This document shows, in pieces, positions 1 through 8,597 of a stretch of 64,000 bases of DNA. Below the pieces are notes generated by a model. It was given only the letters and a program-made list of their open reading frames with translations, was not told the DNA's origin and did not search any database. This DNA is from Verrucomicrobiaceae bacterium (GTDB lineage Bacteria; Verrucomicrobiota; Verrucomicrobiia; Verrucomicrobiales; Verrucomicrobiaceae), in assembly GCA_016795365.1 (NCBI GenBank), contig JAEUHN010000051.1, positions 62,001 to 126,000 of the forward strand, written 5' to 3'. Numbering within the stretch: the first letter of the stretch is position 1; every line of letters starts with the position of its first letter. The position numbers were made by a program, and so were the translations under genes.

Positions 1-221
1 GTGACGTAGTTGCCATTCGCGTCGAACGGATAGTCCTCACGCGACATGTTGTGCGAAGGCGTCCGCGCCGAGCCATACAATCCAATGCTGGGCAAATCGC
101 TGGGCAATCCATCGATCTTTGGACTGGTCGATTTGCACGAGCTGAGAACGAGCGCAAGAACGGCCGCAGCCAGGAGGTCAAAACGGACCAGGGAGGTGAA
201 GCGGGAAAGAGTGGGCTGCAT
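1..221 (-). CDS. Putative lipoprotein, N-terminal fragment (runs off window start)
   Basis: The frame starts at ATG 221 and is open to base 1. Its first 29 residues form a lipoprotein signal: a basic start, a hydrophobic run (LLAAAVLALVL) and a lipobox LSSC with the lipidated cysteine at residue 29. The mature part begins KSTSPKIDGLPSD and continues to a segment reading SREDYPFDANGNYV before it is cut. No domain can be named from the roughly 73 residues present. It lies downstream of a small membrane protein on the same strand with a gap of about 40 bp, so co-transcription is possible. Confidence 0.6.
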   Translation of the reverse strand, partial: MQPTLSRFTSLVRFDLLAAAVLALVLSSCKSTSPKIDGLPSDLPSIGLYGSARTPSHNMSREDYPFDANGNYV

Positions 222-261
222 GGGAGTCAGGCCAGGATGGTGGGAAAGCTGCGGTCGTGAA

Positions 262-648
262 TCACTTTGATTCGGGCGTGTGGAAGCGGCAGATCACCTG
301 CGTGACCTTGCCTCCCTCCATCATAATCGCACGCTCGTGGAAAAACTTCGCGCCGCTCATGGGCTGGGAGTAAACCCACTTCGTGTCATTGTCATGCCGC
401 TCTAGGGGAACGCCAAGGAGTTCGAAGACGTCGCGTCCCGTCATGCCGGGCTCGATCTTGCGGAAGTTGCTCTCCGTGAACTTCAAGGCCTGGAACTTGG
501 TGCTCTCCTGGCCGAAGGCTTTGAAGCAGGCAATCGATTCATCGAGGTTGTAGCCATAGCTGACCGAGATGAAGAGAATCATGATCACCGGCAAGGCCAG
601 CAAGCCGACGGGGATGACGTAATACCAGTTCTTTTTCAGGAAGTTCAT
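262..648 (-). CDS. Small membrane-anchored protein with possible BamE/SmpA-like domain
   Basis: The protein has 128 residues from ATG 648 (MNFLKKNW); a TTG 12 codons upstream is a weaker alternative. One hydrophobic segment at about residues 9-30 suggests an N-terminal membrane anchor. The C-terminal half reads FRKIEPGMTGRDVFELLGVP followed by a WVYSQP strand and a GGKVTQV turn. That order, with a GMT-then-LLG helix start and later beta strands, resembles the SmpA/OmlA (BamE-like) fold. The resemblance is pattern-based only. It lies in a same-strand run downstream of the terpenoid synthase. Confidence 0.6.
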   Translation of the reverse strand: MNFLKKNWYYVIPVGLLALPVIMILFISVSYGYNLDESIACFKAFGQESTKFQALKFTESNFRKIEPGMTGRDVFELLGVPLERHDNDTKWVYSQPMSGAKFFHERAIMMEGGKVTQVICRFHTPESK

Positions 649-707
649 GCGCGGCGACGCTGGCAGGCTCCGGCGTTTTTTCAAACGGCAATCGAGGGAG
701 TGTTCCG

Positions 708-1601
708 CTAGCGCCCGAGCAAGCCACGCACCCAGTAAGTGCCCAGAATCATCGCCTTCCTGACCGAACTCAGCCGCTCGCGTCGCTCAAACACGCGATA
801 GCCGCCAAGCCGAAGCTTCTCCAAGATCTCGCGATAGATCTGCCCCATCATCCGGGCCGCCACCATGCTCCGGCGATCCGAAGCAGGCAACACCTCCGCC
901 GCCTCCTGGTAGTAGCGCTTGGCCCGTGCATACTGCTCTTCCATCAGATTGAGAAAGCCGGGGCTGAATCGTCCCGCGAGAACATCTTCCTCGCTGACCC
1001 CATGCTTGCGCATCTCATCCTGGGGCAAATAGATGCGCCCGGACTCACGAGCATCTTCACCCACATCGCGCATGATGTTGGTCAACTGCAAGGCGTAGCC
1101 CAGAGCCACCGCATACTCATCAGATCGAGCGTCCTGAGCCCCGAAGATTCGCGCGCTCACAATGCCCACCACACATGCCACCTTGTAACAGTAGGCCAGC
1201 AGTTCATCGATCGTCGCGTAGCGCACCTTGTCTTGATCACTGGCGACTCCGTCGATGATCTCAGCCAGCAGCTGTGGGCTGAACTGATACTTCGCAGGCA
1301 AAGGCAAAATCTCGCTCAAGATACAATCACTCAAGCCTTCGCCATCGTGCAGCACCGCGAAACGCCAGCGCGCGAGTTGCTCGCGCTTCTGGTCCACGGG
1401 CACTTCAGTGTCGTCCGCGATATCATCCACGATTCGGCAGAAGGCATAGAACGAAATCATGTCACGCCTGCGCTCGGCTGGCAGACAGGCGAGAGCGATG
1501 GCGAGGTTCGATTTGCTCTTCTTCGCGATCTGGGCGCTGGAGGCCGAGTGCGGGACGCCGGGTTCGGCCTTCGCTCGCGAGTCCTCAGGGGCGGCATTCA
1601 T
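708..1601 (-). CDS. Squalene/phytoene synthase family protein (HpnD-like)
   Basis: This 297-residue protein belongs to the trans-isoprenyl diphosphate synthase, head-to-head class, which condenses two C15 or C20 prenyl diphosphates. The first Asp-rich motif appears as FCRIVDDIADD (about residues 54-64). The second lies in QLTNIMRDVGEDARESGRIYLP (about 173-194), where the aspartates bind the Mg-diphosphate. The length fits bacterial HpnD/CrtB enzymes of about 280-300 residues. No hpnC, hpnE or carotenoid desaturase is adjacent, so a presqualene-diphosphate role and a phytoene role cannot be separated here. It follows lepB by 33 bp on the same strand. Confidence 0.88.
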   Translation of the reverse strand: MNAAPEDSRAKAEPGVPHSASSAQIAKKSKSNLAIALACLPAERRRDMISFYAFCRIVDDIADDTEVPVDQKREQLARWRFAVLHDGEGLSDCILSEILPLPAKYQFSPQLLAEIIDGVASDQDKVRYATIDELLAYCYKVACVVGIVSARIFGAQDARSDEYAVALGYALQLTNIMRDVGEDARESGRIYLPQDEMRKHGVSEEDVLAGRFSPGFLNLMEEQYARAKRYYQEAAEVLPASDRRSMVAARMMGQIYREILEKLRLGGYRVFERRERLSSVRKAMILGTYWVRGLLGR

Positions 1602-1634
1602 CCAGCATCAAGTATCTAGCATCCCATCGCCAGG

Positions 1635-2864
1635 CTACCGAATCACACCCCAGTGCGAGGTGAACGGCAGGTAACAGAACAACGCCGGCCCCACGACATT
1701 TCGCTGCGGCACAGACCCCCAGTAGCGGCTGTCAGAGCTGTTGTAGCTGTTGTCCCCCATCGCCCAGTATTCGTCGTCACCGAGATGCACTTCGCGACCT
1801 GAATCGAGGAACCCAATGTTGCCGTAGCCCTTGTAGGGTGCCTCCATCGACGCCACGCGCTTCATGCCAAACTCGGCGGCAACGCTGCCATTCACCCACA
1901 ACTCAGGCGACTTCACCTGAAGCCGGTCCCCTGGCACACCGACGAGGCGCTTGATGTAGTGCTGGGAGCCCTGCTCTTTCGGCACATTCATGTAGGGGCT
2001 GTTGATATTGCGTGTCGTGAAGACGAACACTTCACCTCGCTCGGGACGACGGAAGTGATAGGCGAACTTGTTCACCAAAATGTGATCACCCGCGTGGAGG
2101 ATACCGCGCGCTAGCAACTGCCCTTCCTTCACATAGACCTGCCCTGGACGCGCCTCTTTCTGAATCTGTGCGTCAGGCGTGAGAATCTCCTTCCCGTCAG
2201 GTCCGATGGACGGAACCAGCGGCGCGTTCACGTAGTCGTAGAGCCCCAGGCCGATCTCTTCGTCCTTCACACCGCTGCGAGGCCCCACCAACTGACGACG
2301 GGGGCACCAGACGCGGATCTTGTGACCATCGGCAAAGTTGATGCTCGACCAGGTGAACAAGATGAAGGTGTGCTCCGTCACGGGCGCACGCGGATCGAGA
2401 TAGCCGCTGTGGTTGGAGATGACGTTGTAGAAGCTGTAGCCGTCCTTCTTGTGCCAGAGGCGCATCAGAATATTGGGCGTCGGGTCCTGTTCGGTCGGTT
2501 CCGCACGGTAACCATTCAGCGTGGGCTGCATCGAAGCCGTGGGAATCTGGAACGGCTGGGCAATGTAGGAGCGAATTCCCAGGGCCACGACGATCGCCAC
2601 AAAGAACACCTCCACATTGTCCGCCAGCTCACTGCTGCGCGCCTCGGGGAGCGCTCTGTTGCATGCATCGTTGATCTGGTCATGCAGCTTGTCGATCAAG
2701 GCGGCATCGCGCGCCTTGATCGCATGCTTCAGCTGGTCACGCAGCCCGTTGATCTCCTCAAGCTTCGCCGCCGGCAGGATGTCGCGCTTGTAATTGATGA
2801 AGCGCGTGACGCCTTTGTGCAGGAGCTTCGCGTGCTTGAGATAGCGAGGAGTGAATATCCACAT
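1635..2864 (-). CDS. lepB: Signal peptidase I
   Basis: This membrane serine protease (409 residues) cleaves Sec/Tat signal peptides. The ATG at 2864 (MWIFTPRYLK) is chosen over a TTG at 2906 that would abut lepA. A hydrophobic helix (VFFVAIVVALGI) precedes the catalytic Ser in IPTASMQPTL (Ser111). The general-base Lys is in YIKRLVGVPGD (Lys305), and the C-terminal box is GDNSYNSSDSRYWG. About 190 residues separate the Ser and Lys, against about 55 in E. coli LepB, so a large insertion sits between the catalytic boxes. The N-terminal 80 residues are charged and helical. Gene order lepA-lepB matches the classical lep operon. Confidence 0.95.
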   Translation of the reverse strand: MWIFTPRYLKHAKLLHKGVTRFINYKRDILPAAKLEEINGLRDQLKHAIKARDAALIDKLHDQINDACNRALPEARSSELADNVEVFFVAIVVALGIRSYIAQPFQIPTASMQPTLNGYRAEPTEQDPTPNILMRLWHKKDGYSFYNVISNHSGYLDPRAPVTEHTFILFTWSSINFADGHKIRVWCPRRQLVGPRSGVKDEEIGLGLYDYVNAPLVPSIGPDGKEILTPDAQIQKEARPGQVYVKEGQLLARGILHAGDHILVNKFAYHFRRPERGEVFVFTTRNINSPYMNVPKEQGSQHYIKRLVGVPGDRLQVKSPELWVNGSVAAEFGMKRVASMEAPYKGYGNIGFLDSGREVHLGDDEYWAMGDNSYNSSDSRYWGSVPQRNVVGPALFCYLPFTSHWGVIR

Positions 2865-2906
2865 GGCGTCGAGGGGGCGGTGGTTTGAGAATCCCGTGCG
2901 GGTCAA

Positions 2907-4706
2907 TCAATTGTTCGTTTTGAGCACTTCGATGAACGCCTCCTGGGGGATGTTCACCTTGCCGATGGCCTTCATCTTCTTCTTACCTTCCTTCTGCTTT
3001 TCGAGCAGCTTGCGCTTACGGGTGATGTCACCGCCGTAGCACTTGGCCGTCACATTCTTGCGCAGCGCACTGATCGATTCGCGAGCGATGATCTTGCCCC
3101 CGATGGCCGCCTGGATGGCCACGACGAACAACTGCTGGGGAATGACTTCCTTGAGCTTCTCGCAGAGCTGGCGTCCACGGCTCTCGGCCTTGGTTCGATG
3201 AACGATGCAGGAAAAGGCATCCACGGGATCACCAGCGATCAGCATATCCATCTTCACCAGCTCGTCGGCACGATAACCGGCGTGCTCGTAGTCCATGCTG
3301 CCGTAGCCGCGCGTGACGGACTTGAGCTTGTCATTGAAGTCCACCAGGATCTCGTTCAGTGGCAGCACGCAGTGCAGCATCACTCGCCTGTCATCAATCG
3401 TTTCGGTGTGATCTAGCATCCCGCGCTTGTCCATGACGATGTTCATGATGTCGCCGATGTTCTCGTTGGGGATCATGATGAAAATCTTCACGATCGGCTC
3501 CCGGATCTCTTCGATCTCGCCCGCAGGCGGGAGGAAGCTCGGATTGTCCACCACGAGTTCAGTGCCGTCCGTTTTCTTCACTTCATAGACCACGCTCGGA
3601 TACGTCGAGATGATGTCCATGTTGAACTCGCGGCGCAGGCGCTCGACGACGATCTCCATGTGCAACAGGCCGAGGAATCCGCAGCGGAAGCCAAAGCCCA
3701 GGGCCACGGAGGACTCCGCCATGTAAGTAAAGGCACTGTCATTGATCTGGAGCTTGCCCATCGCGGCCTTGAGCGATTCAAAATCATCCGTCGTGACCGG
3801 ATAGATGCCGCTGAAAACCATCGGATGGATTTCCTTGAAGCCGGGCAGCGGTTCCTTCGCTGGATTGCGGGTCTCGGTGATGGTGTCGCCGATCTTCACA
3901 TCGGCTGTGGACTTCACATTGGCGATGACATAGCCCACGTCACCGGATTCGAGCTTGTCGCAGGCGACCATCTTCGGTTTGAAGACGCCCACGTCCTTCA
4001 CTTCATAGTTCTGACCGGTGGACATCATCTGGATCTTCATGCCGCGCTGAATGCTGCCGGAGAAGATGCGCACGTAGCTGACCACGCCGCGGTAGTTGTC
4101 GAAGACCGAATCAAACACCGAGGCACGCAGGACGCCGTCGCCTGGGTCCGTCGGCGGCGGAATGAGGCGCACGATGGCCTCCAGGATGTCTTCGATCCCG
4201 ATGCCCATCTTGGCACTGGCCGAGACGGCTTCGTCGGCGGGCAGTTGCAGAATCTCTTCCAGCTGACGCTTCACCTTGTCCACGTCGGCGGCAGGAAGGT
4301 CGATCTTGTTGATGACGGGGATGACGTGCAGGTTCTGACCGAGAGCGAGGTTCAGGTTGGCGACCGTCTGAGCTTCGACGCCCTGTGAGGCGTCCACCAG
4401 CAGCAGCGCGCCTTCACATCCCGCCAGACTGCGCGACACTTCATAACTGAAATCCACGTGCCCAGGCGTATCCAGGAGGTTGAGCTTGTAAGTCTTGCCG
4501 TCCTTCGCCTTGTAGAACATGCACACCGGATGCGCCTTGATCGTGATGCCACGCTCGCGCTCCAGGTCCATGGCGTCCAGATGCTGATCCTGCGCCTCGC
4601 GGGTCGTGATGGTGTTGGTGAACCCGAGCAAACGGTCCGAGAGCGTGGTCTTCCCGTGGTCGATGTGGGCGATGATGGAGAAGTTGCGGGTAAGTTCGAT
4701 GGACAT
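2907..4706 (-). CDS. lepA: Elongation factor 4 (LepA), ribosome back-translocating GTPase
   Basis: This protein has 599 residues, the standard EF4 length. The GTPase motifs are clear: G1 [14 protein letters not shown]3 DTPGHVDF and G4 NKIDLP. EF-G-like domains II, III and V follow, then the LepA-specific C-terminal domain ([24 protein letters not shown]). It acts on stalled or mistranslocated ribosomes. It is first in a run with lepB 42 bp downstream, the usual lepA-lepB pairing. The start ATG 4706 gives the conserved beginning [19 protein letters not shown]. Confidence 0.97.
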   Translation of the reverse strand: MSIELTRNFSIIAHIDHGKTTLSDRLLGFTNTITTREAQDQHLDAMDLERERGITIKAHPVCMFYKAKDGKTYKLNLLDTPGHVDFSYEVSRSLAGCEGALLLVDASQGVEAQTVANLNLALGQNLHVIPVINKIDLPAADVDKVKRQLEEILQLPADEAVSASAKMGIGIEDILEAIVRLIPPPTDPGDGVLRASVFDSVFDNYRGVVSYVRIFSGSIQRGMKIQMMSTGQNYEVKDVGVFKPKMVACDKLESGDVGYVIANVKSTADVKIGDTITETRNPAKEPLPGFKEIHPMVFSGIYPVTTDDFESLKAAMGKLQINDSAFTYMAESSVALGFGFRCGFLGLLHMEIVVERLRREFNMDIISTYPSVVYEVKKTDGTELVVDNPSFLPPAGEIEEIREPIVKIFIMIPNENIGDIMNIVMDKRGMLDHTETIDDRRVMLHCVLPLNEILVDFNDKLKSVTRGYGSMDYEHAGYRADELVKMDMLIAGDPVDAFSCIVHRTKAESRGRQLCEKLKEVIPQQLFVVAIQAAIGGKIIARESISALRKNVTAKCYGGDITRKRKLLEKQKEGKKKMKAIGKVNIPQEAFIEVLKTNN

Positions 4707-4872
4707 CAGTGGAAAAGGGCCGGGTTATTAGCGTCTGCGTGGGCCGGGCTCAAGGGGAGAAGTGCCAGCCCGTCCCCCACCCCGCCGGATGCTTCGAATC
4801 TTGCCGGATTTCGTGCCTGAATGGGCCAGCGCTTGCACATTGCGAGGAACTGACGAACTGACTCGCCCTGCC

Positions 4873-6657
4873 ATGCCCGTCATCACGAACATCTCCTGCT
4901 ACCTCTTTGCACCGCTCAGCAATCTGAAGGAACTGCGCGAGCGCATCCTGGCGGAGTGCAAGGCACGCGGCATCAAGGGCACGATCCTGCTCAGCACCGA
5001 GGGCATCAATGTCTTCCTGGCCGCCGCGCGTGAGGACATCGACGCGATGGTGGACTTCCTGCGTTCGATCCCAGGACTGGAGAAGCTGACGCCGAAGATC
5101 AGCGAGAGCACCGAGCAGCCGTTCCGGCGGATGTTGGTGCGCATCAAGAAAGAGATCATCGCCTTCGGTGTCGAGGGCATTGATCCTGCGCGTTACACCT
5201 CGCCGCGCATCGACGCGAAGACGCTGAAGCAGTGGTATGACGAGGGTAAACCCTTCGTGATCTACGACACGCGCAACGACTACGAGATCAAGCTCGGCAC
5301 GTTCAAGAACGCGATCCCCGCGCGCATCGACAACTTCCGTCAGTTCCCCGAGGCGGTGCGTCGCCTGCCGCCGGAACTCAAGGACCAGCCCGTGGTCACC
5401 TTCTGCACCGGCGGCATTCGTTGTGAGAAGGCCGCGCCTTTTATGGAGCGCGAGGGCTTCAAGCAGATTTACCAGCTCGAGGGCGGCATCCTCAAATACT
5501 TCGAGGAAGTCGGCGGCGCGCACTACGATGGCGAGTGCTTCGTCTTCGATCAGCGCGTCGGCCTTGATCCCAGTCTGCACGAAACCGAATCCACGCAGTG
5601 CTACGTCTGCCAGTCGCCGCTCAATGACAAGGAACAGAACGATCCGCGCTTTGTGCAGGGCGAGTCGTGCCCGTATTGTTTCAAGACGACCGAGGAGCAG
5701 CAGCGGCTCAACATGGAAGCCCGTCATGCAGCCATCCGTGCGATCACGACACCGCTGCCCGGCAGTGCGCCGTATGAGAATCATCGCCCGCTCAACGTCG
5801 GTGCGAGCTTTGATGGCTTCACGATGATCGACTTCCTCTGCGGCATCTTCGGCCACATCCCGCGCGAGGAATGGCTGGCGTTGTGCGAGCAAGGCCGTTT
5901 TATCGACGAAGCGCGCACGCCTGTGAACGCCACGCACATCGTTCATGCCAGTGAACGCTACTACCGTGTGATCCCGCAGACCGTGGAGCCTGAGGTGAAT
6001 GCGGACCTCCGCATCGTGCATGAAGACGAGGCCATCATCGTGCTCAACAAACCCGCGCCGCTGCCCATGCATCCGTGCGGACGCTTCAATCGCAACACGC
6101 TGCAATACATCCTTCACGAAGTGTATGCCCCGCAGAAACCGCGTCCCGCGCATCGCCTGGATGCGAACACGACGGGGCTCGTCGTGCTCTCGCGCACAAG
6201 GCACTTCGCGAGTCAGCTTCAGCCGCAGTTCACACGTGGCGAGGTCGACAAAGTGTATCTCGTGCGCGTGCAGGGCTCGCCATCGTGGGACGACTACACC
6301 TGCGAGCTGTCGATCAGCGATGCGCCGGGTGAACTCGGCTCGCGCGAAGCCGATGAAGAAAACGGCCTCGTCGCCCGCACCGATTTCAAAGTGCTGCAAC
6401 GCAACGCCGATGGCACCACCTTGCTCGACGCCCGACCGCTCACCGGTCGCACCAATCAGATCCGCGTTCACCTCTGGGAACTCGGCTTCCCGGTCTGCGG
6501 CGACAGCGCGTATCTGCCGGACAAGCAGAAAGGCGACATGCAGACGCTGACGGTGCAAGACCAGCCGCTGTGCCTGCACGCCTGGCGATTGAGCTTCACG
6601 CATCCGCTGACGAAGCAACGCGTGAGCTTCGAGACCGAGCGCCCGACGTGGGCCTAA
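4873..6657 (+). CDS. tRNA uridine(34) hydroxylase TrhO fused to an RluA-type pseudouridine synthase
   Basis: This 594-residue protein has two RNA-modification modules in one unbroken frame. Residues 1-240 match the TrhO/UPF0176 family: an N-terminal ferredoxin-like part (YLFAPL, STEGIN) and a rhodanese domain with the active loop VVTFCTGGIRCEK (Cys178). A Cys-rich ribbon follows (CYVC...CPYC, about residues 240-275). Residues about 300-365 look like a linker or degenerate S4 domain. Residues 375-594 form the pseudouridine synthase with motif AHRLDANTTG, Asp430 being the nucleophile, and the GRTNQIRVH motif. ATG 4873 gives the conserved TrhO start; the frame is open further upstream without supporting homology. 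Both activities are predicted from intact motifs; the RNA target of the second module is unknown. The gene converges on tcdA with a 4-bp overlap. Confidence 0.92.
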   Translation: MPVITNISCYLFAPLSNLKELRERILAECKARGIKGTILLSTEGINVFLAAAREDIDAMVDFLRSIPGLEKLTPKISESTEQPFRRMLVRIKKEIIAFGVEGIDPARYTSPRIDAKTLKQWYDEGKPFVIYDTRNDYEIKLGTFKNAIPARIDNFRQFPEAVRRLPPELKDQPVVTFCTGGIRCEKAAPFMEREGFKQIYQLEGGILKYFEEVGGAHYDGECFVFDQRVGLDPSLHETESTQCYVCQSPLNDKEQNDPRFVQGESCPYCFKTTEEQQRLNMEARHAAIRAITTPLPGSAPYENHRPLNVGASFDGFTMIDFLCGIFGHIPREEWLALCEQGRFIDEARTPVNATHIVHASERYYRVIPQTVEPEVNADLRIVHEDEAIIVLNKPAPLPMHPCGRFNRNTLQYILHEVYAPQKPRPAHRLDANTTGLVVLSRTRHFASQLQPQFTRGEVDKVYLVRVQGSPSWDDYTCELSISDAPGELGSREADEENGLVARTDFKVLQRNADGTTLLDARPLTGRTNQIRVHLWELGFPVCGDSAYLPDKQKGDMQTLTVQDQPLCLHAWRLSFTHPLTKQRVSFETERPTWA

Positions 6658-7448
6658 GACCCGCCAGTCAGGCGTTTCAAGACTTCGCCAACCGCTGCAA
6701 ATGCGAACGATCCGGTGACGTGTGTGGCGGCTCCGAAACCTGCCGAGCAGTCGAGCCGCAAGCCTGACTCAGTGCCCGGCTCCTGCTCCAGCGAGCACGT
6801 TCCATCGGCTCTGGGGAACACGGGTTTCTCGGTTGAGAACACACAAGGCACATTCATGACGACCGGCTTGCCATCCTCGCTTTTGGCGAAGCCGTAGTCC
6901 TGCCGCAGCTTGCGCCGCACCTGCTGCAAGAGCAAGTCGCTGCCGGACAGCCCGAGATCGACCACCTTGATCTTCGCGGGATCGCGTCGTCCCCCTGCGG
7001 AGCCCAGCGTGATCACCGACTTCGAAGCTCGCACGCAGGTGCCGATGATCGCCGCCTTGATCGACATGCGATCCACAGCGTCCACGACAAAATCAAAGTC
7101 GCCATCGAGCAGTCGCCCCACATTGGCTTCGCTGACGAACTCGAGCACTTGCGTCACGCGGCACGCAGGGTTGATGAGCGCCACGCGCTGGGCAAGCACC
7201 TGCACCTTCGAAAGCCCCACAGTGCCATCCATGGCAGGGAGCTGACGGTTGACGTTGGTGATGCACACGTCGTCGAGGTCAATCAAGGTCAGTGCTCCGA
7301 GCCCTGAACGCGCCAGCGCCTCGACCACCCAGGAGCCCACGCCGCCCACGCCAATGACGCACACATGCGCCCCATGCAACCGCCGCAGTCCCTCGCTGCC
7401 GTAAAGGCGTGCGATGCCGCTGAAGCGCTGGAGGTAATCGTCTGTCAT
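6654..7448 (-). CDS. tcdA: tRNA threonylcarbamoyladenosine dehydratase (TcdA/CsdL)
   Basis: This 264-residue E1-like (ThiF/MoeB-type) enzyme cyclises t6A37 to ct6A in tRNA in an ATP-dependent reaction. The nucleotide-binding loop is VCVIGVGGVGSWVVEALARSG, followed by LTLIDLDDVCITNVNRQ, the classic E1 Rossmann region. The family marks DAVDRMSIKAAII and TLGSAGGRRDP are present. ATG 7448 gives the expected start MTDDYLQRFSGIARLYG; the frame remains open upstream across the dinB start, but that part has no family similarity. Its start codon lies inside a perfect inverted repeat shared with the divergent dinB gene. Confidence 0.94.
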   Translation of the reverse strand: MTDDYLQRFSGIARLYGSEGLRRLHGAHVCVIGVGGVGSWVVEALARSGLGALTLIDLDDVCITNVNRQLPAMDGTVGLSKVQVLAQRVALINPACRVTQVLEFVSEANVGRLLDGDFDFVVDAVDRMSIKAAIIGTCVRASKSVITLGSAGGRRDPAKIKVVDLGLSGSDLLLQQVRRKLRQDYGFAKSEDGKPVVMNVPCVFSTEKPVFPRADGTCSLEQEPGTESGLRLDCSAGFGAATHVTGSFAFAAVGEVLKRLTGGS

Positions 7449-7496
7449 GAGCTTTTGGTAGAACTGGAATCGAGATCGTTCTACCAAAAGCTCATG
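7446..7496. repeat. Perfect 19-bp inverted repeat containing the start codons of tcdA and dinB
   Basis: The left arm (7446-7464) reads CATGAGCTTTTGGTAGAAC and the right arm (7478-7496) is its exact reverse complement, with a 13-bp spacer. The outer end of each arm is the ATG of a gene: tcdA leftward (7448) and dinB rightward (7494). Both mRNAs therefore carry the same 16 bases immediately before the initiation codon, and a transcript across either arm could fold on itself. It may be an operator or a duplicated leader; no known regulator motif is recognised. Confidence 0.9.
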
Positions 7497-8597
7497 CACG
7501 CACCGCGCGTCATCTTCCACATGGACATGGATGCCTTCTACGCATCGGTGGAGCAACGCGACCGCCCTGAGTGGCAGGGCAAGCCGGTGATCGTAGGGGC
7601 ACCTCCTGACCGTCGTGGGGTGGTGTGTGCGGCCAGCTACGAGGCACGAAAGTTTGGCGTGCGCTCCGCCATGCCGAGCGTCACCGCTGGACGCCTGTGC
7701 CCGGATGGGATCTTCGTGCGCCCTCGCATGGATGCCTATCGCGACGAGAGCCGGGCCATCATGAGCCTGGTCAAAACCTTCGCCGGGGAACTCGTGCAGC
7801 AGGTGTCGGTGGACGAAGCCTACCTGGAGGTCACGGATCGCGTTCCGCCCGGCGAGCCCGATGCCATGCTGGAGGCCGCCCTGCCCATCGCCCGCGAGAT
7901 CAAGGCAACGATCAAGGCGCAACGTCAGCTGACCGCGACCATCGGTATCGCGCCGAACAAACTGCTGGCGAAAATCGCGTCATCCAATTTCAAGCCCGAT
8001 GGCCTCACCTTGATCAAAGACAGCGAGAAGACCGCCTTCCTTCGCCCTCTGCCGGTCGGAGCAATCCACGGCGTGGGCAAGGTGACGGAGCAAGGCCTAC
8101 TGAAGCTTGGCCTGAAAACCGTGGCCGACCTCCAAGACTATCCTGGCGATCTGAGATCTGCCGTGGGTTCGTGGGGCAATGAGTTGAGGCGCATGGCCTT
8201 CGGCGATGACGACCGTCCGCTCGACCTTGGTGACGACATCAAGAGTGTGAGCGCGGAGAACACCTTCCTCAAGGACACCGCGCACCGCCCTACCCTGCGC
8301 TCCTGCTTGCACGAGCAGGCTGAAGACATCGCCACACGGTTGCGCAAACGTCGACTGGCTGCACGCACCATCCAGGTGAAGGTGCGCTACAGCGATTTCA
8401 CCACGCTCACACGACAAGTCTCAGTGGATGATCCGATTGACGATGAACGCCTCATTTATCGCTTCGCGTGCTGGTTGCTCGCTCGGCACGAACTGGTGAA
8501 ACGTCCGTTGCGCCTGATCGGCGTGGGCGTGTCAGGTCTGGCTGAAGTGACGGTGCGACAGATGGAACTGCCCTTCGAGGTCAAGGCGCGGAGTTGA
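7494..8597 (+). CDS. dinB: DNA polymerase IV (Y-family translesion polymerase)
   Basis: This 367-residue error-prone polymerase copies past damaged template bases. Catalytic carboxylates are in FHMDMDAFYASVEQ near the N-terminus and in VSVDEAYLEVTD (about residues 104-115). The palm/finger motifs AASYEARKFGVRSAMP and TIGIAPNKLLAKIAS are present. The helix-hairpin-helix segment (LPVGAIHGVGKVTEQGLLKLG) and little-finger domain follow. The C-terminus QMELPFEV resembles a beta-clamp-binding QxxLF/QLPLF motif. ATG 7494 is chosen because the family begins just before FHMDMDAF. It overlaps the convergent protease gene by 17 bp at the 3' ends. Confidence 0.95.
   Translation: MHAPRVIFHMDMDAFYASVEQRDRPEWQGKPVIVGAPPDRRGVVCAASYEARKFGVRSAMPSVTAGRLCPDGIFVRPRMDAYRDESRAIMSLVKTFAGELVQQVSVDEAYLEVTDRVPPGEPDAMLEAALPIAREIKATIKAQRQLTATIGIAPNKLLAKIASSNFKPDGLTLIKDSEKTAFLRPLPVGAIHGVGKVTEQGLLKLGLKTVADLQDYPGDLRSAVGSWGNELRRMAFGDDDRPLDLGDDIKSVSAENTFLKDTAHRPTLRSCLHEQAEDIATRLRKRRLAARTIQVKVRYSDFTTLTRQVSVDDPIDDERLIYRFACWLLARHELVKRPLRLIGVGVSGLAEVTVRQMELPFEVKARS

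Noticed and set aside
4750-6618. Long minus-strand open frame opposite the TrhO-RluA gene
   Set aside because: It is fully antisense to a gene with two clear active-site motifs and has no domain sense of its own; long shadow frames are expected in G+C-rich coding DNA.
8456-8597. Frameshift at the dinB/protease 3' ends
   Set aside because: Both frames close with normal stops and a 17-bp convergent overlap; no broken gene is implied.
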